From positions 21,140,921 through 21,204,920 of the forward strand of contig OZ020269.1 in the NCBI GenBank assembly GCA_963971225.1: DNA of 64,000 nucleotides. The letters are read 5' to 3'. The position numbers and the translations under genes were made by a program. This DNA is from Melieria omissa. Its lineage: Eukaryota > Arthropoda > Insecta > Diptera > Ulidiidae. How positions within the stretch are numbered: the stretch's first letter is position 1; every line of letters starts with the position of its first letter. Of the stretch, positions 1 to 13,199 are shown in pieces. The notes under the pieces are model-generated. The model was given only the letters and a program-made list of their open reading frames with translations, ran no database searches and was not told the DNA's origin.

Positions 1-409
1 TATCCTTCACTTTTTTAACAAATATTTTTGAAAAAATCTATTCTTGGATATAACAAAATATTGTTGTAGCATATCCTGTCCATACATATTTTCAACAAAT
101 GTTGTATTTTTTATTGGTTTTATACAAAAAACGTTCTACCTGAGAGGATGAAAGAATCTTTTAATATTCTCTTCGAATTGAGCACCGCCTGTGACCTGAA
201 GGCTAAGAGAATAAAACGAAATTCCTTTTATTTACCAAGAAGTACGAACCAGTCTACCTGACTTTATTGAAACTTTTCCTAAATTTAGCAAGAAATATCT
301 TGGGGTTACTTGGGCTCTGCTGCAGAAGAACGGTAGGAATAGAATTGGGGGCCTCAGCTTCCCGTAATAAATTTTAAAACTAAACTAAACGTTTATCCCC
401 CAAAATCTC
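1..409. other. AT-rich non-coding sequence upstream of a LINE tail
   Basis: No supported gene. The stretch near 290-370, just before the LINE-like reading frame, may be more of the same decayed retroelement, but I cannot align it with confidence. Confidence 0.3.
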
Positions 410-784
410 TTGTGTGCACTACTGGTCGAAAGCAATGCTGTACTTAAAATCCTAGTCCTATCCCTCGGTTTTTTCTTTAACAACCGCTGCCGCAGCTTCG
501 GGTTTTTGGATGACAAAAAAAGTTTTCCGCACCTGGTGTGTCATTGTCGGACCCTGGCTGAAAAATACTACGTCTTCTTGAAGCCCCTGATCTGTTTGAT
601 AGACATCAGCAACAGAGCCGAATTCACCGGTCATTCACTTACACATTCTCTGGTGTCGGATGGGAATTTGAATGATTGTAGACGTAAGAAAAGACGGCAC
701 CCAACATTTCATATCACAACGGCGAAGCTCTTCCAGGCTACCAAACTAACCGAAAGAACCAATTTCACTTTGAAATTCTGTTAA
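410..784 (+). mobile_element. Decayed C-terminal tail of a non-LTR retrotransposon polyprotein
   Basis: The 124-codon open frame contains a C-R-S-(F) ... H-L-V-C-H-C-R-T-L-A-E arrangement around residues 27-51. This matches the cysteine/histidine cluster that closes many insect non-LTR reverse transcriptase ORFs (usual form CRSC...HLLCHCPALA). The second cysteine of the first pair reads as phenylalanine, and there is no reverse transcriptase body upstream, so it is a 5'-truncated fossil. The D-I-S-N-R-A-x-F segment after the cluster also fits such tails. The clade cannot be fixed from this fragment. Confidence 0.55.
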
Positions 785-2500
785 AAATCAAACTGCTAAA
801 ATCTTTTTCGGCCTGGTGTAACATTATTAAATGCTATAAGACTCACTTTAACTCTCGGGGAATATATCTACTTGCATGTGTGCCACACTAACTTATGTGT
901 CTGTCAGAGGTAACAATTTGCTCAAATAAGAGCAGTTACATTTTTCTCCCCAGCATTGGTGTAGCTGTTGCTTCGCTCAGTTTGTTGACTGGCTGGAAAC
1001 TGCTGATTCAGTATTTGATGTTGTTGATTGCCTCATAAACTCTGTTTGCCTTGCACTCAAGTGGAATGCAACAATTATTTTTTGTGCGCCCCAACGCATT
1101 GCTGCAGCTCAACTCAGCGCATACATCAGCGACAGACCGTCGGAAATAAAGATAGCAAAACGGTTCTGCCACTTAAGCGGAACATCTAACATGTTGAACA
1201 AGATTAGGGCAATTTACAATGTGACATCAACACTGGTACCAATATAAGTGAAATATGTGTTAACTATACATTTTTTTTAATTTGTAAGTGAATATTTTTC
1301 GTCTACCTTAAGCAATACTTTTGGAATTTATTTATAATTTTATCCACTTACATTGGCATCAAATCAGTAAACAACGACAATACAATACAACGACATCTGT
1401 TGCACTGCTTATATATAATTGAACTTGATTTTCGACCAAATCAACCAAATGTTTGCAGTGAAATTTGCTGTTAATTACAAACTAATGCGCATACGCCCTG
1501 TTGTGCGCAACATTTCCAGTTGTTGCACAACGCTCGCAGGTGCAGGCAAACTTTTTTAACACTAAATTTATTTTCAATAACGTTGCAATGCAACGCAATA
1601 AATCAGTTCGTATGCACAAAACCGAAGTGGCAAACTTTTTATTTGCTGCAAATTTCACACGCCCGTACACGCGCACGCACACAGCGATGTGCAAGTTTTG
1701 CCACTGCGGGTAGAAAGAAAACATGGGGCAAGTCAAACATGCCACAGTCAGCGTGTGTAATAACACGAAAATCTTTTGAGCGACTTGCAGAAAGTTCTTA
1801 TCGGCAATTGCAGTGTGCAATTTATGGCGTAAAAGTTTGCCAGCTCTTGTGCTCTCAAACAATCTCACACATTGACACTCACACTCACACTCACACGCAC
1901 ACTTACGTACATACGAGCATTTTTGAAAGTACTCAGTTGCAAGTGACAGCCTTGCCCACTCCTACTTCTGCTCAGATACCCAACCAACCAAGACTGATGC
2001 CGTTGGCAGCTTTAAATGCACTTTGGCTTGGTTCAGGCATCTAAAGTGCAGTGAAATTGCATGCGAGTTAGTAGAAATCATATGCAATGAAAAAATATAA
2101 CACTGTGTAATAGAAATGTTTCTGTAGAAGCAAAGCAATTGTGGCGATACGATTGCATAGCGCTTAACACTTTTCGTACGTGATGCGTGTTGCACGATTG
2201 TATGTGTGCGTCTGTGTGTGTGTGTGCCCAGCACATGCCACAAGTGTTGCGGTTTCATAAAATACTACAAATATGTACTCGCAGTGTCTCATTGAAGCAC
2301 AAAGCAGCATCCGTTCGACACTCGCTTTGCTCTGTGTTTAGAGGGGAGAGTTGCAATCAAACCTGATTGCTTGTTGAGGGCACTCTTCACTCTTATAACA
2401 ATTGTTATTGTTATGGTTATTAATAAAAATAGCAAAACAATACACGAAAGATGTAGTAAAAAGAATTTCCAATAAATAGCTATAGTAATTTTAATCTTAC
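785..2500. other. Non-coding stretch with simple CA repeats
   Basis: Only short overlapping open frames on both strands, with microsatellite-driven composition (His/Thr runs from ACAC tracts near 1870-1905, GT tracts near 2205-2227). One copy of the dispersed CATACGCC motif lies at 1490. No splice-flanked coding segment was recognised. Confidence 0.5.
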
Positions 2501-2529
2501 GTTGTAAAGAGTGATCGAGTTATGCTTGA

Positions 2530-3350
2530 TGATCTAAAACGGATGAGATTTCGCATTAAAAAGACTTCTTAGACAAAAAAAAACATGTCAATTCTTTTCC
2601 GGTAACTTTGATACCAAAATCAAATGGTTTTAAAATCATGAAAAATCTTAAGTTCGTGCATTACGTAAGCACTGTTTCGTTTTTCGAGAACATTGCTCAA
2701 AAAATAGTTTTGAATAAGTAACGTTGCATCCAATAAAAAGATCGAGTTAACGAAAAAAACTAATGAACTTCATCTTCAGCTTGAATTTTCATCTGCGAAT
2801 CACTGCTGAATCGCAACAAAATCGACCAAATTCTGAAGCGAATGGTGCCTGGTAATGATAAGTGGATCAGTTACGACCACGTTAAGTGAATACAGTCATA
2901 GTTTAGTCTCGGTGAACCGATGCAAATGGTGGCCAAGACAGAATTGACTGTCACAAAGAGTTTTCTGTGTGTTTGATTAACAAGGATTCATCGACTACGT
3001 GCTGATTCCATACAGCCCAACTCTTAATTATGGCCCGTATTATTGAAAATTAGACTTTCTGAAGCAAGCAATTGCCCATATGCGGCCATCTTTGGCCAAT
3101 AGGAGAGGAATCGTGTTCCATCAGGACAATGCCAAGACACACACAGTGATATCGACTCGCTAGAGGCAAAAGGTCTGATAGCTTAGTTAGGAGGTCCTTA
3201 TGCATTCACCTTATAGTTCAACCATAACACAGACAGACACCTTACAGTCCAGACATGTTACCACCCTCTTCCGTCTATGGTGATTCAATTTTGTTTATGA
3301 ATTTCTATTTTTTAAAGTAAACAATAAAGAAAATCGCTTGAAAATTTCCA
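2530..3350 (+). mobile_element. Mariner-family transposase relic A
   Basis: Conceptual reading in broken frames gives the mariner order: a CDSLLNRNKID-like block near 2800, then G-N-D-K-W near 2851-2865 where mariners carry the first catalytic Asp in G-D-E-K-W, then F-H-Q-D-N-A-K-T-H near 3115-3141 (second catalytic Asp context). The first Asp codon reads AAT (Asn) and there are several stops and frameshifts, so it is dead. A truncated copy of the roughly 105-bp leader repeat seen at relics B and C lies at about 2540-2590. Terminal inverted repeats were not identified. Subfamily uncertain. Confidence 0.7.
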
Positions 3351-4135
3351 ATAAATAAGAGTAACATATAAAATTTCGCGTTTATGTGCAAATATTGGCT
3401 TTTACATTCATATGGCCCAGAGTTCCAGCTGTCGATTTGTACAGCTTTTAATGCTTTATATTGCAATGGATATGTGTGCCTTTTTTTTGCAACGCTTATG
3501 ATTAATTTCAGCTTTCATCACAACAACAGCGAAACGCTGGCAAAACTGTTGTGGCTGTGATGCAGCCTTAAAGTGCATATTAATAAAAGTTGTGTGGCCC
3601 CATTACCACACACTCACATACAAACGTCATAACGCTGCCATAATAAGTCAAATAAACAATGCAGCAGCAACAACAACAACAACGAAATATACATAACTCA
3701 AGCGCAATAAAGGCAAAACGTGCATTAATGCAAAAAGCGAGTAAAAGTTTGTTGGCACAATCAATGTTCATCATACGCCATGTAGTGCAGCATACAGAGA
3801 ATCAGTACGCGATGAATTATTTGTGAGCAATCAAATGTGTGTTTATAGAACTGGAACTTTTTATGGGAATGTTGATTGACATATTTATAAACAATAACAA
3901 CAATAAGAACAAATAGTGCTTCAGTAGTTGGAGTTTAGTTAAATCCAATTTGATTGCTTACCATGAAGGAACAGACAATCAGCAGAATCAATATTGGAAG
4001 AAATTGTACATATTTTTATTTTTTGATTGACACATAGCAGAATAGATATGAGGGGAAAATTAAGTGATTGATAGGTTTCATCTTGTGGAAAAATTTATAG
4101 GACTATCTTAGAGACAACTTTGTATCTTTATCTAT
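3351..4135. other. Non-coding AT-rich stretch
   Basis: Contains a CAG/CAA microsatellite near 3661-3683 and a CATACGCC motif at 3772. No gene supported. Confidence 0.5.
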
Positions 4136-4545
4136 AAAAATGAATGTTTTTTGGCTGTATGTTTGTATATTTGTCTGTCTGTCAGTATATTTATTCTCCT
4201 GTTTGTCTGTTTGCCCATTTGCCGAATGCCTGGTTATCAGATTTCTGTTTGCTGATTGTGCGACTGTCTGTTTGTCTATTTGTCTGTTTTTTCTTTGGCT
4301 TTTTGTCTTTCCGTCTTTTTTTTTTTGTCTTTTTTTTTGTCTTTTTGTTTTTTATCTTTTTGTTTTTTGTCTTTTTGTGTTTCCGTCTTTTTGTTCTTTT
4401 GTCATTTTGTCTCCTTATTTTTGTCTTTTTGTTCATTTTTGTTTTTGCTGTTAGTCCATTTGTCTTGTCGTTTGTTTGTGTGTCTGCCCATTTATGTTCG
4501 TTTGTTGCTTGTTTGTTTGATTGTTAGTTTGTCTGACTTTATATT
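4136..4545. repeat. Degenerate pyrimidine/T-rich tandem array (TTTTTGTC-type)
   Basis: About 400 bp of loosely repeated TGTCTGTT and CTTTTTGT units on the plus strand. They open all three plus frames, giving artefactual Phe/Cys/Leu/Val-rich peptides, and give a Lys/Arg/Asn-rich frame on the other strand. There is no codon structure beyond the repeat, so this is low-complexity DNA and not a membrane protein gene. Confidence 0.8.
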
Positions 4546-6390
4546 ATTTCGATTTATTATTATAATTATTTATTATTATTATATATTGGGTGGTATGCAC
4601 AGGAGAAGGATTTTGAGTATCTTTTGATGTTTCTGGGCAAAGGACGTGACACTACTCACACAACTCGAATCTCTAATATTGAGTAACATCGAAATTAACT
4701 TAAGTCAAACAGCAAAGAAATTCAAAATAGTAGTTCAGTTGTTCGAAAAATTTCGCGGGACACTTGAAGAAATCGATAACCATGAAAAATCGAAAAAAAC
4801 TAATACCCATAACACTTCTACTTCCCCAAACAACTATGCAATCGCGAGTAACTCATTTGGCTTTATCTCTTTTAAGCATCTTTTGTTTTTACAGTCTAAT
4901 ATGAACAAAACAGCTATGCAATAGAAACATTATTCTATGCATTTATGAGCTGTAAAAATGTCACCTAAAATATTAATTCAACTTTAGCAACATTTACACT
5001 TAACAGTTATTGGTTGCATAAATACATACATAAGTATACACAATACAGCTGCCAACTTCACTCCTTTTTCCCACCACACTAATCAGCCACCTCTCACCGC
5101 CCTATCAGTGAGTCCGTGCTGGCGGCGCTTTAATGCACTTTCGAGTGTCATTTTCCGTATATTTTCCGCCGCCAGCCATTGCAATAATGCACACTCTAAC
5201 GGGTCCTTAAGTGCCACACAATAAGTTCACTTGGCGCAAAGTTAATGGCTGGTGGCGGTTTGTATGCGCGGAAAATGGGCATAGAGCACAGCTCATTGGA
5301 TAGCGCTGCCGCTCAAGCAGCCCCAGCTGGTCCGAATCGCACTCAATGCTTGCCTTGAAATTCACTAAAGTTCGGCACGCACACACCCACACACACACAT
5401 ACAACAAGCACCCAAACAAAACAACTGGGTTAAAAGTGCCCGCGCCAAAGGCGAAAACTTGTAAAAAGAAATGTGGAAATTCAGGCACTGTGCGCGCTGC
5501 CTTCGCTCGTTGCTGATGCTGTGCTGCTTTTGTTGCCCTTGTGGTTGTTGTTGCTTTTGTTGATGGCGGCAATGATTGCATTGGTGGTGTATGGGCTGGC
5601 GGTAATAATGCTGTACTTGAACGCCTTACGGCTTCATCGATGGCGCCTACTATATCCAAGCCATGGGCACCCTTTTGCATGGATTGCACCCCAGCAAAAT
5701 TTCGCTCTTTTTTAAAGAATACAGAAAAATTATTTATATAAAAACCGCAATAAATCAGCACAAAAAAAGGCACATGAAATAAAACCAAAAATGCGACAAA
5801 TTGTTGTGCTGACACAGAAACTTTGTACGTGTTGTCTTTGTTGTTGGCTGTATTGCCGATTGGCGTTCTACTGTATTATGTATGTATGTCACCAACGCTG
5901 TTGCCGTCACGTGCAACGCGTCGTCTGCGCAGACACAAACATGCCGCCGCTCATAATGAGCAGCGTTAATTAAGTGCACAGCCGTTTCGCAGCAACGTTT
6001 CGTCCGTCTGTCTGTCGCTCGTTCAATTAGCACAGTTGGCAGTTTTAAGTACAACTTTTTCAATGCTCAAAGGAAATTAAAATTCTACAAGCACAATGAA
6101 AATGCCTGAAAAAGTGCAGTGACAGCTCATTCGAAGATTCACTTCAAATGCGCTGATCAGTGACAATTCGTGGAAGCAATAAGCATAGCAAATTAAACTG
6201 TCAGAAGACTAATGAGCTCAGATACTCATTAATGTTCAATGGTTAGCATTCGATACTGAGTTAATTTACATGATTTGATATTCTGAAGCTTAACTGATAG
6301 TAAAAATGGGTGCTTTGAGCATAAAATGCTTAGTAAATGTATTTTTGTGTATGCCTTGCTTTGGGATTGAATGAATTTTATTTTTGTTGG
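4546..6390. other. Non-coding stretch
   Basis: Open frames of 60-200 codons occur on both strands but have composition set by CA/TG and TTG repeats (for example near 5385-5400 and 5540-5560). No domain, splice-flanked frame or transposon signature recognised. Confidence 0.45.
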
Positions 6391-6394
6391 TAAA

Positions 6395-6475
6395 AAAATA
6401 CAACTGATTAACGTAACCAATACAAGGCTGTCTTATGGAGGCCCTATGCTCCAGAGAGGAGTGAACACGGAACAA
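6395..6475 (-). repeat. Dispersed repeat, copy 1 (partner at 18.7 kb)
   Basis: About 75 bp shared with 18695-18775: both contain AATTAACGTAACCAA or a close variant (6404-6420), then CCCTATGCTCCAGAGAGGAG followed by TGAACA (6442-6467). Both copies face the same way. Read on the minus strand this resembles a retroelement 3' segment, but no protein similarity fixes its class. Confidence 0.65.
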
Positions 6476-9400
6476 AAAAATAATAATTTTTATACTTTAT
6501 CTGCCAATAAAAATCTATTCGCAGGAAAGCTTGTGTTTGAAAAATTCTTTGCATTTAGCACAGACCATGTATTGGTCTTTTGCCAGTCTTCTTTCCGAAT
6601 CCTTATGCCCACATTCAGACTTGTAGATAGGTAGATGAAAAGCTTGCAAAGTACTCAATCGAAGAACAACTTTAGAGAAAGCAGTGTAACACATTTCAAA
6701 CGGGTGAAATTTGTGATACCAAACTGGTCTATGTGTTTCTCATACAAAGGCAGCCACCATATAGACGACTTTAGAGTACCTTACACCAAAAAAAAAAACT
6801 AACAGAAGGAAAACTTAAAAGCAAGACACCCTTTTTTCTTCCGTTTTCCCTAGAACACTAAAGAAAATCTACGTCAGAGAGGTTCATCTTTAGCTCTAAA
6901 ACTGTGTCCATCACGATTTTCTACTTTTCGCATTTCAATTCTCAACGCCTTTCAACTCTCTACGCCTTCAACTGAACTCAATGCCTTCCAACTCAACTCA
7001 ACACCTCTCAACTCTCATTTTGTCTTTTTCTCTGTCTTCACTCATTCGCTTCTATTCTTAATCTTTTCACTCTGCTATTGTATCAGTTTGCACAGTTCTG
7101 TCACTTGCAACAGTATTTCGTATTTGTGGTTTTGTTTATTCTTCAACCAATCAGCTGATTTCTCTGCAAAAATATTCTTTTTACCTTTTTTGTTGGTTTT
7201 AGATGGAGAGGCATCTTAAATTAAATTACGAAGGCATCTTAACAAGCGTTGCTTACAAGTTTAAACTTGTAAGCACCGCGTTCTTGCAGTAACACTGATC
7301 TAAGTATTTCATTTTCAAGTTCATCATTCATGAGTACCGAATTCCGAACATAGATTTACATAAGTTAATCAAGATGGGTCCCTGAGAAAGTCTAGAACTG
7401 GTATTGGACAGGACAACATGTTGGAAAGACTTTAGAAATCCCGCTTTATTCTTTATTTGTTCTAAATAATGTTCTTATGTTCTATGTATAGTAGTTGCCC
7501 TACACTCTTTAGAAGAACAATATATCGCCTGTGGAGGCTATTCTTCCACAACCTAAAAGATCCAGCTGAATGCCTTCTACCGACCGTGACCGTGAATGCC
7601 TTCTAAGCTTTGTTCGAAGTTCGGACTGGTTTTGTTAGCAATAAATTGTGGCTTCATTAGGCTGAGTTTGCTCCCTTCAAAGCAGCCACCTACCTACCTA
7701 CCGACATGAACTCCTATTCTATTTAAAGATTCATATACAACTTGGATAGAAATAGTGAAGACGAGCAGAAAATTCTACTTTTGCGACATATCTAGTACCT
7801 ATGTATGTATATCAATAAAAATTTCGACATATAAAAATGTTTAAAAATAAGTCAAATTTTATTCTATAAATATACAAATGTCGAATGAATTTTCTTCTCT
7901 TCTCCACTATTTCTTCTAACCCCTCTCACATAATCTCAACCCTTTTATCACTGAAACCCAGTACAAAAAAACAAACTAAATAAATAAATAATACGCATAC
8001 GCCATGTAGCACTTTCGCTTTCGTTTTATAGTTTCATAGAATCTTAGAAATTAGGTCAAGCAGATTTTTTCTTGCATTCGCACAAACATGCAGCAGCCAC
8101 TTCATACGCCACACGAGTGTATACGCGCGCGCCACAAATTGTGGTGTACATAATTTGTATGGCGGCGCAAAACATAATTCAAACATTACACATTCAGCAA
8201 CAGCGACAACATTAATCACGGCCAGCCAGATGCAAAAAACAAAACACGGAAATGGAATGCAGGCAGCTGACTCACTAGAGTGCAGGCAGCTGAATCGGCG
8301 AGAGATATGAACGGCCAGTCACTTTACGTCAGCAGCAAATTAAATAAAATTAAACGAAATGTAATTTCGGCAATGCGTAGCGACAGGCAAAACAGTTGCG
8401 CCTAACAAAATAAGAGCAAAAAACCAACACAGGCCAACAGTCGAACAGGAAAAGCATACATTTAGGCGCCACACACAACAATCGAATGATTAATGTGTGA
8501 GCCCGCTCGTGTTGGCGCTGCGCCACGTGGGCCGGCGCTCTCACTGGCCCAATGCTCAGTGTGCGACATTTACCTCTTCATAAAACGACGCAAGCTGTTT
8601 TCCCCTTTAAAAGTGCTTATGTGTGTCTGAGTGTGTTTGTTTTGCAATAAAAAAAACTGCGAAAGCAAAAAAAGCAACGCCCAATGCAGCACTGCGCGAT
8701 GCGAATGAAAGTCGAAAGCAAACAAGAAAACGAGGCAACGCTCGACTACAACACGCAAAATCGTACAAAATTTATTGCATGCAATTAATGAGCGCATGCA
8801 CGTGCAATTGTGCACGTGCGCAGCGAGGCACTAACGCACACACACTCGCACACGCGCACTTGAATGAGCGCAAAAATATTGCACAATTTGCATGTTGCAT
8901 GTCGCAGGTAAGCAGCGGCCATAAAAAATATGAAAAATTAAAATTAAGTGCGGCAGAAAAATCGCAGAAAGCGCCAGCGAAAAAAGTGCAAAGCACAATG
9001 CACGATGGCAACACTCACGTGTGTGAGTGAGTGTGAAGGCGCCGCCAAATGGCAACGTTTGCCGCATACCTCTTGAAAACTGCCACCGCCGCTGCCGCTA
9101 CACGCAATTTTGCATGACTTCCTTCGTTGGCTGAGCAGTTACCGCTCCAGCTACTCACTCAGGGCCGCTGTGCCGACTGTGCGCGCTTTAATAAAGTCGC
9201 GCAATTGCTGTGCGCTTTGTGCTCGATCTCAGCCAAATGTAATTACAAGTCATGAGCTGGCGTCAACCGTGTGGCCGCACAGCCAAAAGATACAACGCGG
9301 TGCTCGTATCTGCCCGCATACATAATTAGTGTGAATTGCTGAAAGTTCGCAGTGAAACCTGTAATTTGCCTTCATTCGTATGCACAAAATTGTCAAGGAG

Positions 9401-9700
9401 GGCACTTTGACCATGATTTTGCGTTGATTTGCAGTTGAGCTGTGCCGCAGTGTTTTTAAAATGCCCCCTCATTTATAGAATTACCAAAACTCTTACAAAT
9501 TCAAAATGCTCGCATGATTTCTCCAGATTAGGCTGGCGGGTCATGGCCGAGCTGAACTAGGTCAACTATTCATAGCAAATTGTTGGAGAACGTTAGTGGA
9601 AAAATTGACTTGCTTTCATAAGATGTTTGGAAGTATATTTGGGCTCAACTAAACTCAACTTAACTCAAAACACAAAAATATAGACTTAAGGCTTTAGAAT
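6476..9700. other. Non-coding stretch with microsatellites
   Basis: No supported gene. It holds an ACCT tetramer run near 7691-7703, CATACGCC motifs at 7996 and 8103, and CA tracts near 8839-8858. A CAG|GTAAGC junction near 8908 on the plus strand lies in an open frame, but no pyrimidine tract precedes it. Confidence 0.45.
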
Positions 9701-9708
9701 ATAAAATC

Positions 9709-10532
9709 AGTCTTAGTCTTAGTCTTAGTCTTAGTCTTAGTCTTAGTCTTAGTCTTAGTCTTAGTCTTAGTCTTAGTCTTAGTCTTAGTCTTAGTCTTAG
9801 TCTTAGTCTTAGTCTTAGTCTTAGTCTTAGTCTTAGTCTTAGTCTTAGTCTTAGTCTTAGTCTTAGTCTTAGTCTTAGTCTTAGTCTTAGTCTTAGTCTT
9901 AGTCTTAGTCTTAGTCTTAGTCTTAGTCTTAGTCTTAGTCTTAGTCTTAGTCTTAGTCTTAGTCTTAGTCTTAGTCTTAGTCTTAGTCTTAGTCTTAGTC
10001 TTAGTCTTAGTCTTAGTCTTAGTCTTAGTCTTAGTCTTAGTCTTAGTCTTAGTCTTAGTCTTAGTCTTAGTCTTAGTCTTAGTCTTAGTCTTAGTCTTAG
10101 TCTTAGTCTTAGTCTTAGTCTTAGTCTTAGTCTTAGTCTTAGTCTTAGTCTTAGTCTTAGTCTTAGTCTTAGTCTTAGTCTTAGTCTTAGTCTTAGTCTT
10201 AGTCTTAGTCTTAGTCTTAGTCTTAGTCTTAGTCTTAGTCTTAGTCTTAGTCTTAGTCTTAGTCTTAGTCTTAGTCTTAGTCTTAGTCTTAGTCTTAGTC
10301 TTAGTCTTAGTCTTAGTCTTAGTCTTAGTCTTAGTCTTAGTCTTAGTCTTAGTCTTAGTCTTAGTCTTAGTCTTAGTCTTAGTCTTAGTCTTAGTCTTAG
10401 TCTTAGTCTTAGTCTTAGTCTTAGTCTTAGTCTTAGTCTTAGTCTTAGTCTTAGTCTTAGTCTTAGTCTTAGTCTTAGTCTTAGTCTTAGTCTTAGTCTT
10501 AGTCTTAGTCTTAGTCTTAGTCTTAGTCTTAG
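9709..10532. repeat. (TCTTAG)n hexanucleotide array, about 137 units
   Basis: Uninterrupted tandem copies of one hexamer (minus-strand reading CTAAGA), with no variant seen across about 824 bp. On the minus strand two frames stay open and read Lys-Thr or Leu-Arg dipeptides, which explains the 297- and 304-codon open frames. The third minus frame and one plus frame are closed by TAA or TAG in every unit. The same unit in the same orientation forms the larger array at 33.9 kb. Confidence 0.97.
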
Positions 10533-13195
10533 CTGAGCTTCGTTGGCCAGACTCCTGATAACGCAACCAAGCATATCCGTCTACCAAATTGAATTAAAAT
10601 AATTGAACAACTTTTAGAAGATTAAGTAGTATATTTTGAAATCTAATTGAAGCAAATTCAGGGGAGATTTTATAAAGACACTCATTTTGTACTCAAAACT
10701 GTCTCGAGCATCCGCTGGCCACTTCTAAATATGAAACACAATAATGCTTTGCGGGAACTAACATAATAAAGGAGCACCTTTGCGGGCTTATTTTCCTTAA
10801 CAAGCCAAATCAAATACAAAAACAAAAAATAAATACTGAAATCGAAGCTAAAGTCAACGGAAATCCGTTGCGCATTGAAATTCATCAATCATTTTGAGCG
10901 CCCATTGTGTGGCGCATTCATTACTAAATCGCATTAGGGATATGCGGCTTGGCTTGTTGGCCTTTTAGGCGGCTGTCGTGCAGCGTTTGTGCCCGTTGCA
11001 GCAACCACTTCAAGGATTTTTGTTTTTTTGAACTTGGTGTGGTCTTTTTTACTTTATGTATTTTTTGCGCTGCTTTGGCTACTTTATAGCGGCCTATAAA
11101 TTCATATGACAGCGCCTGAGGGCACTTTAACAACAAAAAAAGGTCAATATTTTATTTATACACATAAGTATTGGTCAGCGGCCGCATACGGCTTTGCGGT
11201 TTTGTGCGATTTTTTCAACACATACTAACATGAAACGAAGACATAAGAAGGCGAAAAAAGAAAAGCAAAGAGAGCAAAGAAGAACGGCCTTAGCCATGTT
11301 ACTAGAAGGCTGAAGTGAGGGAAATTATGTGTGTGCCTCTGTGTGTGTGTGTGTGTGTGTGTGTTTGATAAATAGAGCGGCAATCACAAAGCGTTAAGCC
11401 AGCGTCTGTAAAAGTTCGATACTTTTTCGTAAAGGTTAAACCGAGAGCGAGGCGGGGGGCCAGCAATGCGGGGACAACGCACTTTTCTAAAATGACTGAA
11501 AATAAAAAGCCAATACATCATTGCGAGGCCTACATTGGGGATTAACTGGCAATATTGTGGAAAAGATGTCTGCAACCTGCCAGATAGCAAAGTGATCTTA
11601 AATTTTTTTACATGTGCGAATAAATTTCAGCAGTTAAATGCGCGCGTACAATTATTTTCTGTCAGTTTAAAATGCGTTGCCGCTTCGCTTTTGCTTGAAT
11701 ACTAAAGTCATGTCACTCATACGCCGCGTGCGCTCGCTTGCATTAAGTGCGCCTAAATGCCGCTAAGCTCGCTGCAAAAGTGGCTTCCGTTAACTAAGGC
11801 GCATAAATTTTGGTTACAGCCAATGCGCAACATACCGATACACACACACACATTTGTGCAAATGTTTGCTTCGGCTGCTTGTGTGTGTGTATGTGGGTGT
11901 GTGAAAGTCAGCAATGCGAACCACTTAATTACTTACTTGATGTGCGTATAATCTGCATAATGTCGAGGCGCCGCATAGACATGCCCTCGCACCCACACAC
12001 ACACACACACACACAAATACGAATCCATTCATATTCACGCTTCTCTCGGTATGTGTTCATGTTCGGATGAGTGTTTGCCAGTTCACTTAAGCTAACCTCA
12101 ATAGCAATTATGTGTGCGCACTTATCCCGGCACATAACTGTCTTGAAAAATTTTCTGGTCCACATATCCGGACATGTTTGTGGCGCTGACTTCCCAGTGC
12201 GCTCACCATCATTCACCCTCGCACTCACACTTTATGCTGATTTTGTTCGTTTTTGCTTGCAACAAATGACAGAAAATTGCATTCTCCGCTGTTGGAGCCT
12301 ATGTCGGAGCATACTTTTTCAGTTGAATTTTAGTTGTTGTTGTTGTTGTTGTTATTGTTGCTGTAAACCCTTTTAGCAATCCATGTGTTCTAGCGGCTTT
12401 TTTCGTGCCAAGGGGAAATGGAGTGGAAAACGACGTGTTCATCTGTACATTTACGTGCCCGCCAGAGAGCGTTTCGTACATGCGAAGACTTTTAAATTGC
12501 AACCGACCCAAAATTTTTTTGCCATCGTCGTCGCCTGCTTCAGTGTTGCGCTGTTGCGCAAATGTGACAATGCACAAGCACGCTGATGGCACACAATTGT
12601 TTTTGTGCATGCCAGCTGTGGGCGTAAGTGCAGGAAATAGGAAAGCTGGATTGCTGTGCACATTGGTAAGCACATTATTATTTTAAAAATGCATATTGCG
12701 GTGCCCGAGCATGGCATACCTATGCATGCCATGGCTGTATACACAAGTATGTATTTGTGTGCGCAACGGTGTAGTTGAAAAAATGTGCAAAAGCCGGTCG
12801 GAATTCTTGGTGATTTTTTTCGTTTGTATTGCAGCAGGGAGCGAAGTTGAATGCACACGAAGTATGCAGCGATTGCAGGCAGCCAGCGGTGTGAGTGATG
12901 CAAGTTGTTTATTAAATAACTGAAGTTTACAAGCCACATGCGATGAGACACATTTGCATTCACTTAACTGAACAGCAGCTGAGCAGCGCGCAGCGAATTT
13001 AGGAAATTGTGCCATTTCCGTGTTCAAGATTTTCAAATGCTACAAATAAATGGCATAGAATTTCAAGAAATTTTTATATTTTCTAGAATTGTTTTATGGC
13101 AGAAAAGTGAAAAATAAATTCTAAGGAATTTGTCAAATTACGAGTAATGTTGATATTACTTGAATTTTTTTATTTTTTGATGCTGACTGAAGGTG
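10533..13195. other. Non-coding stretch with CA/GT and TTG microsatellites
   Basis: GT run near 11337-11364, AC runs near 11838-11850 and 11994-12014, TTG run near 12331-12362. CATACGCC motif at 11718. Near 12834 on the plus strand TTTGTATTGCAG resembles an acceptor followed by an open frame to a GTGAGT near 12891, but evidence for a real exon is weak. Confidence 0.4.
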
Positions 13196-13199
13196 AGTT

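Noticed and set aside
4140..4627. Hydrophobic Phe/Leu/Cys-rich frames that look like membrane proteins
   Set aside because: All three plus frames are open at once and follow the TTTTTGTC-type repeat.
5207..5815. 202-codon minus-strand open frame, the longest outside simple arrays
   Set aside because: No recognisable domain, opposed by open frames on the other strand, composition driven by CA and CAA repeats, and no splice or start context that supports it.
8895..8920. CAG|GTAAGC junction on the plus strand
   Set aside because: No pyrimidine tract or branch-like sequence precedes it, and the surrounding frame has no recognisable coding content.
9660..10587. 297- and 304-codon minus-strand open frames
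   Set aside because: Two frames of the same hexamer array reading Lys-Thr and Leu-Arg; repeat artefacts.
12820..12900. Acceptor-like TTTGTATTGCAG followed by a short frame and GTGAGT
   Set aside because: The donor context is poor, the frame has no recognisable content and the opposite strand is equally open; too weak to list as an exon.
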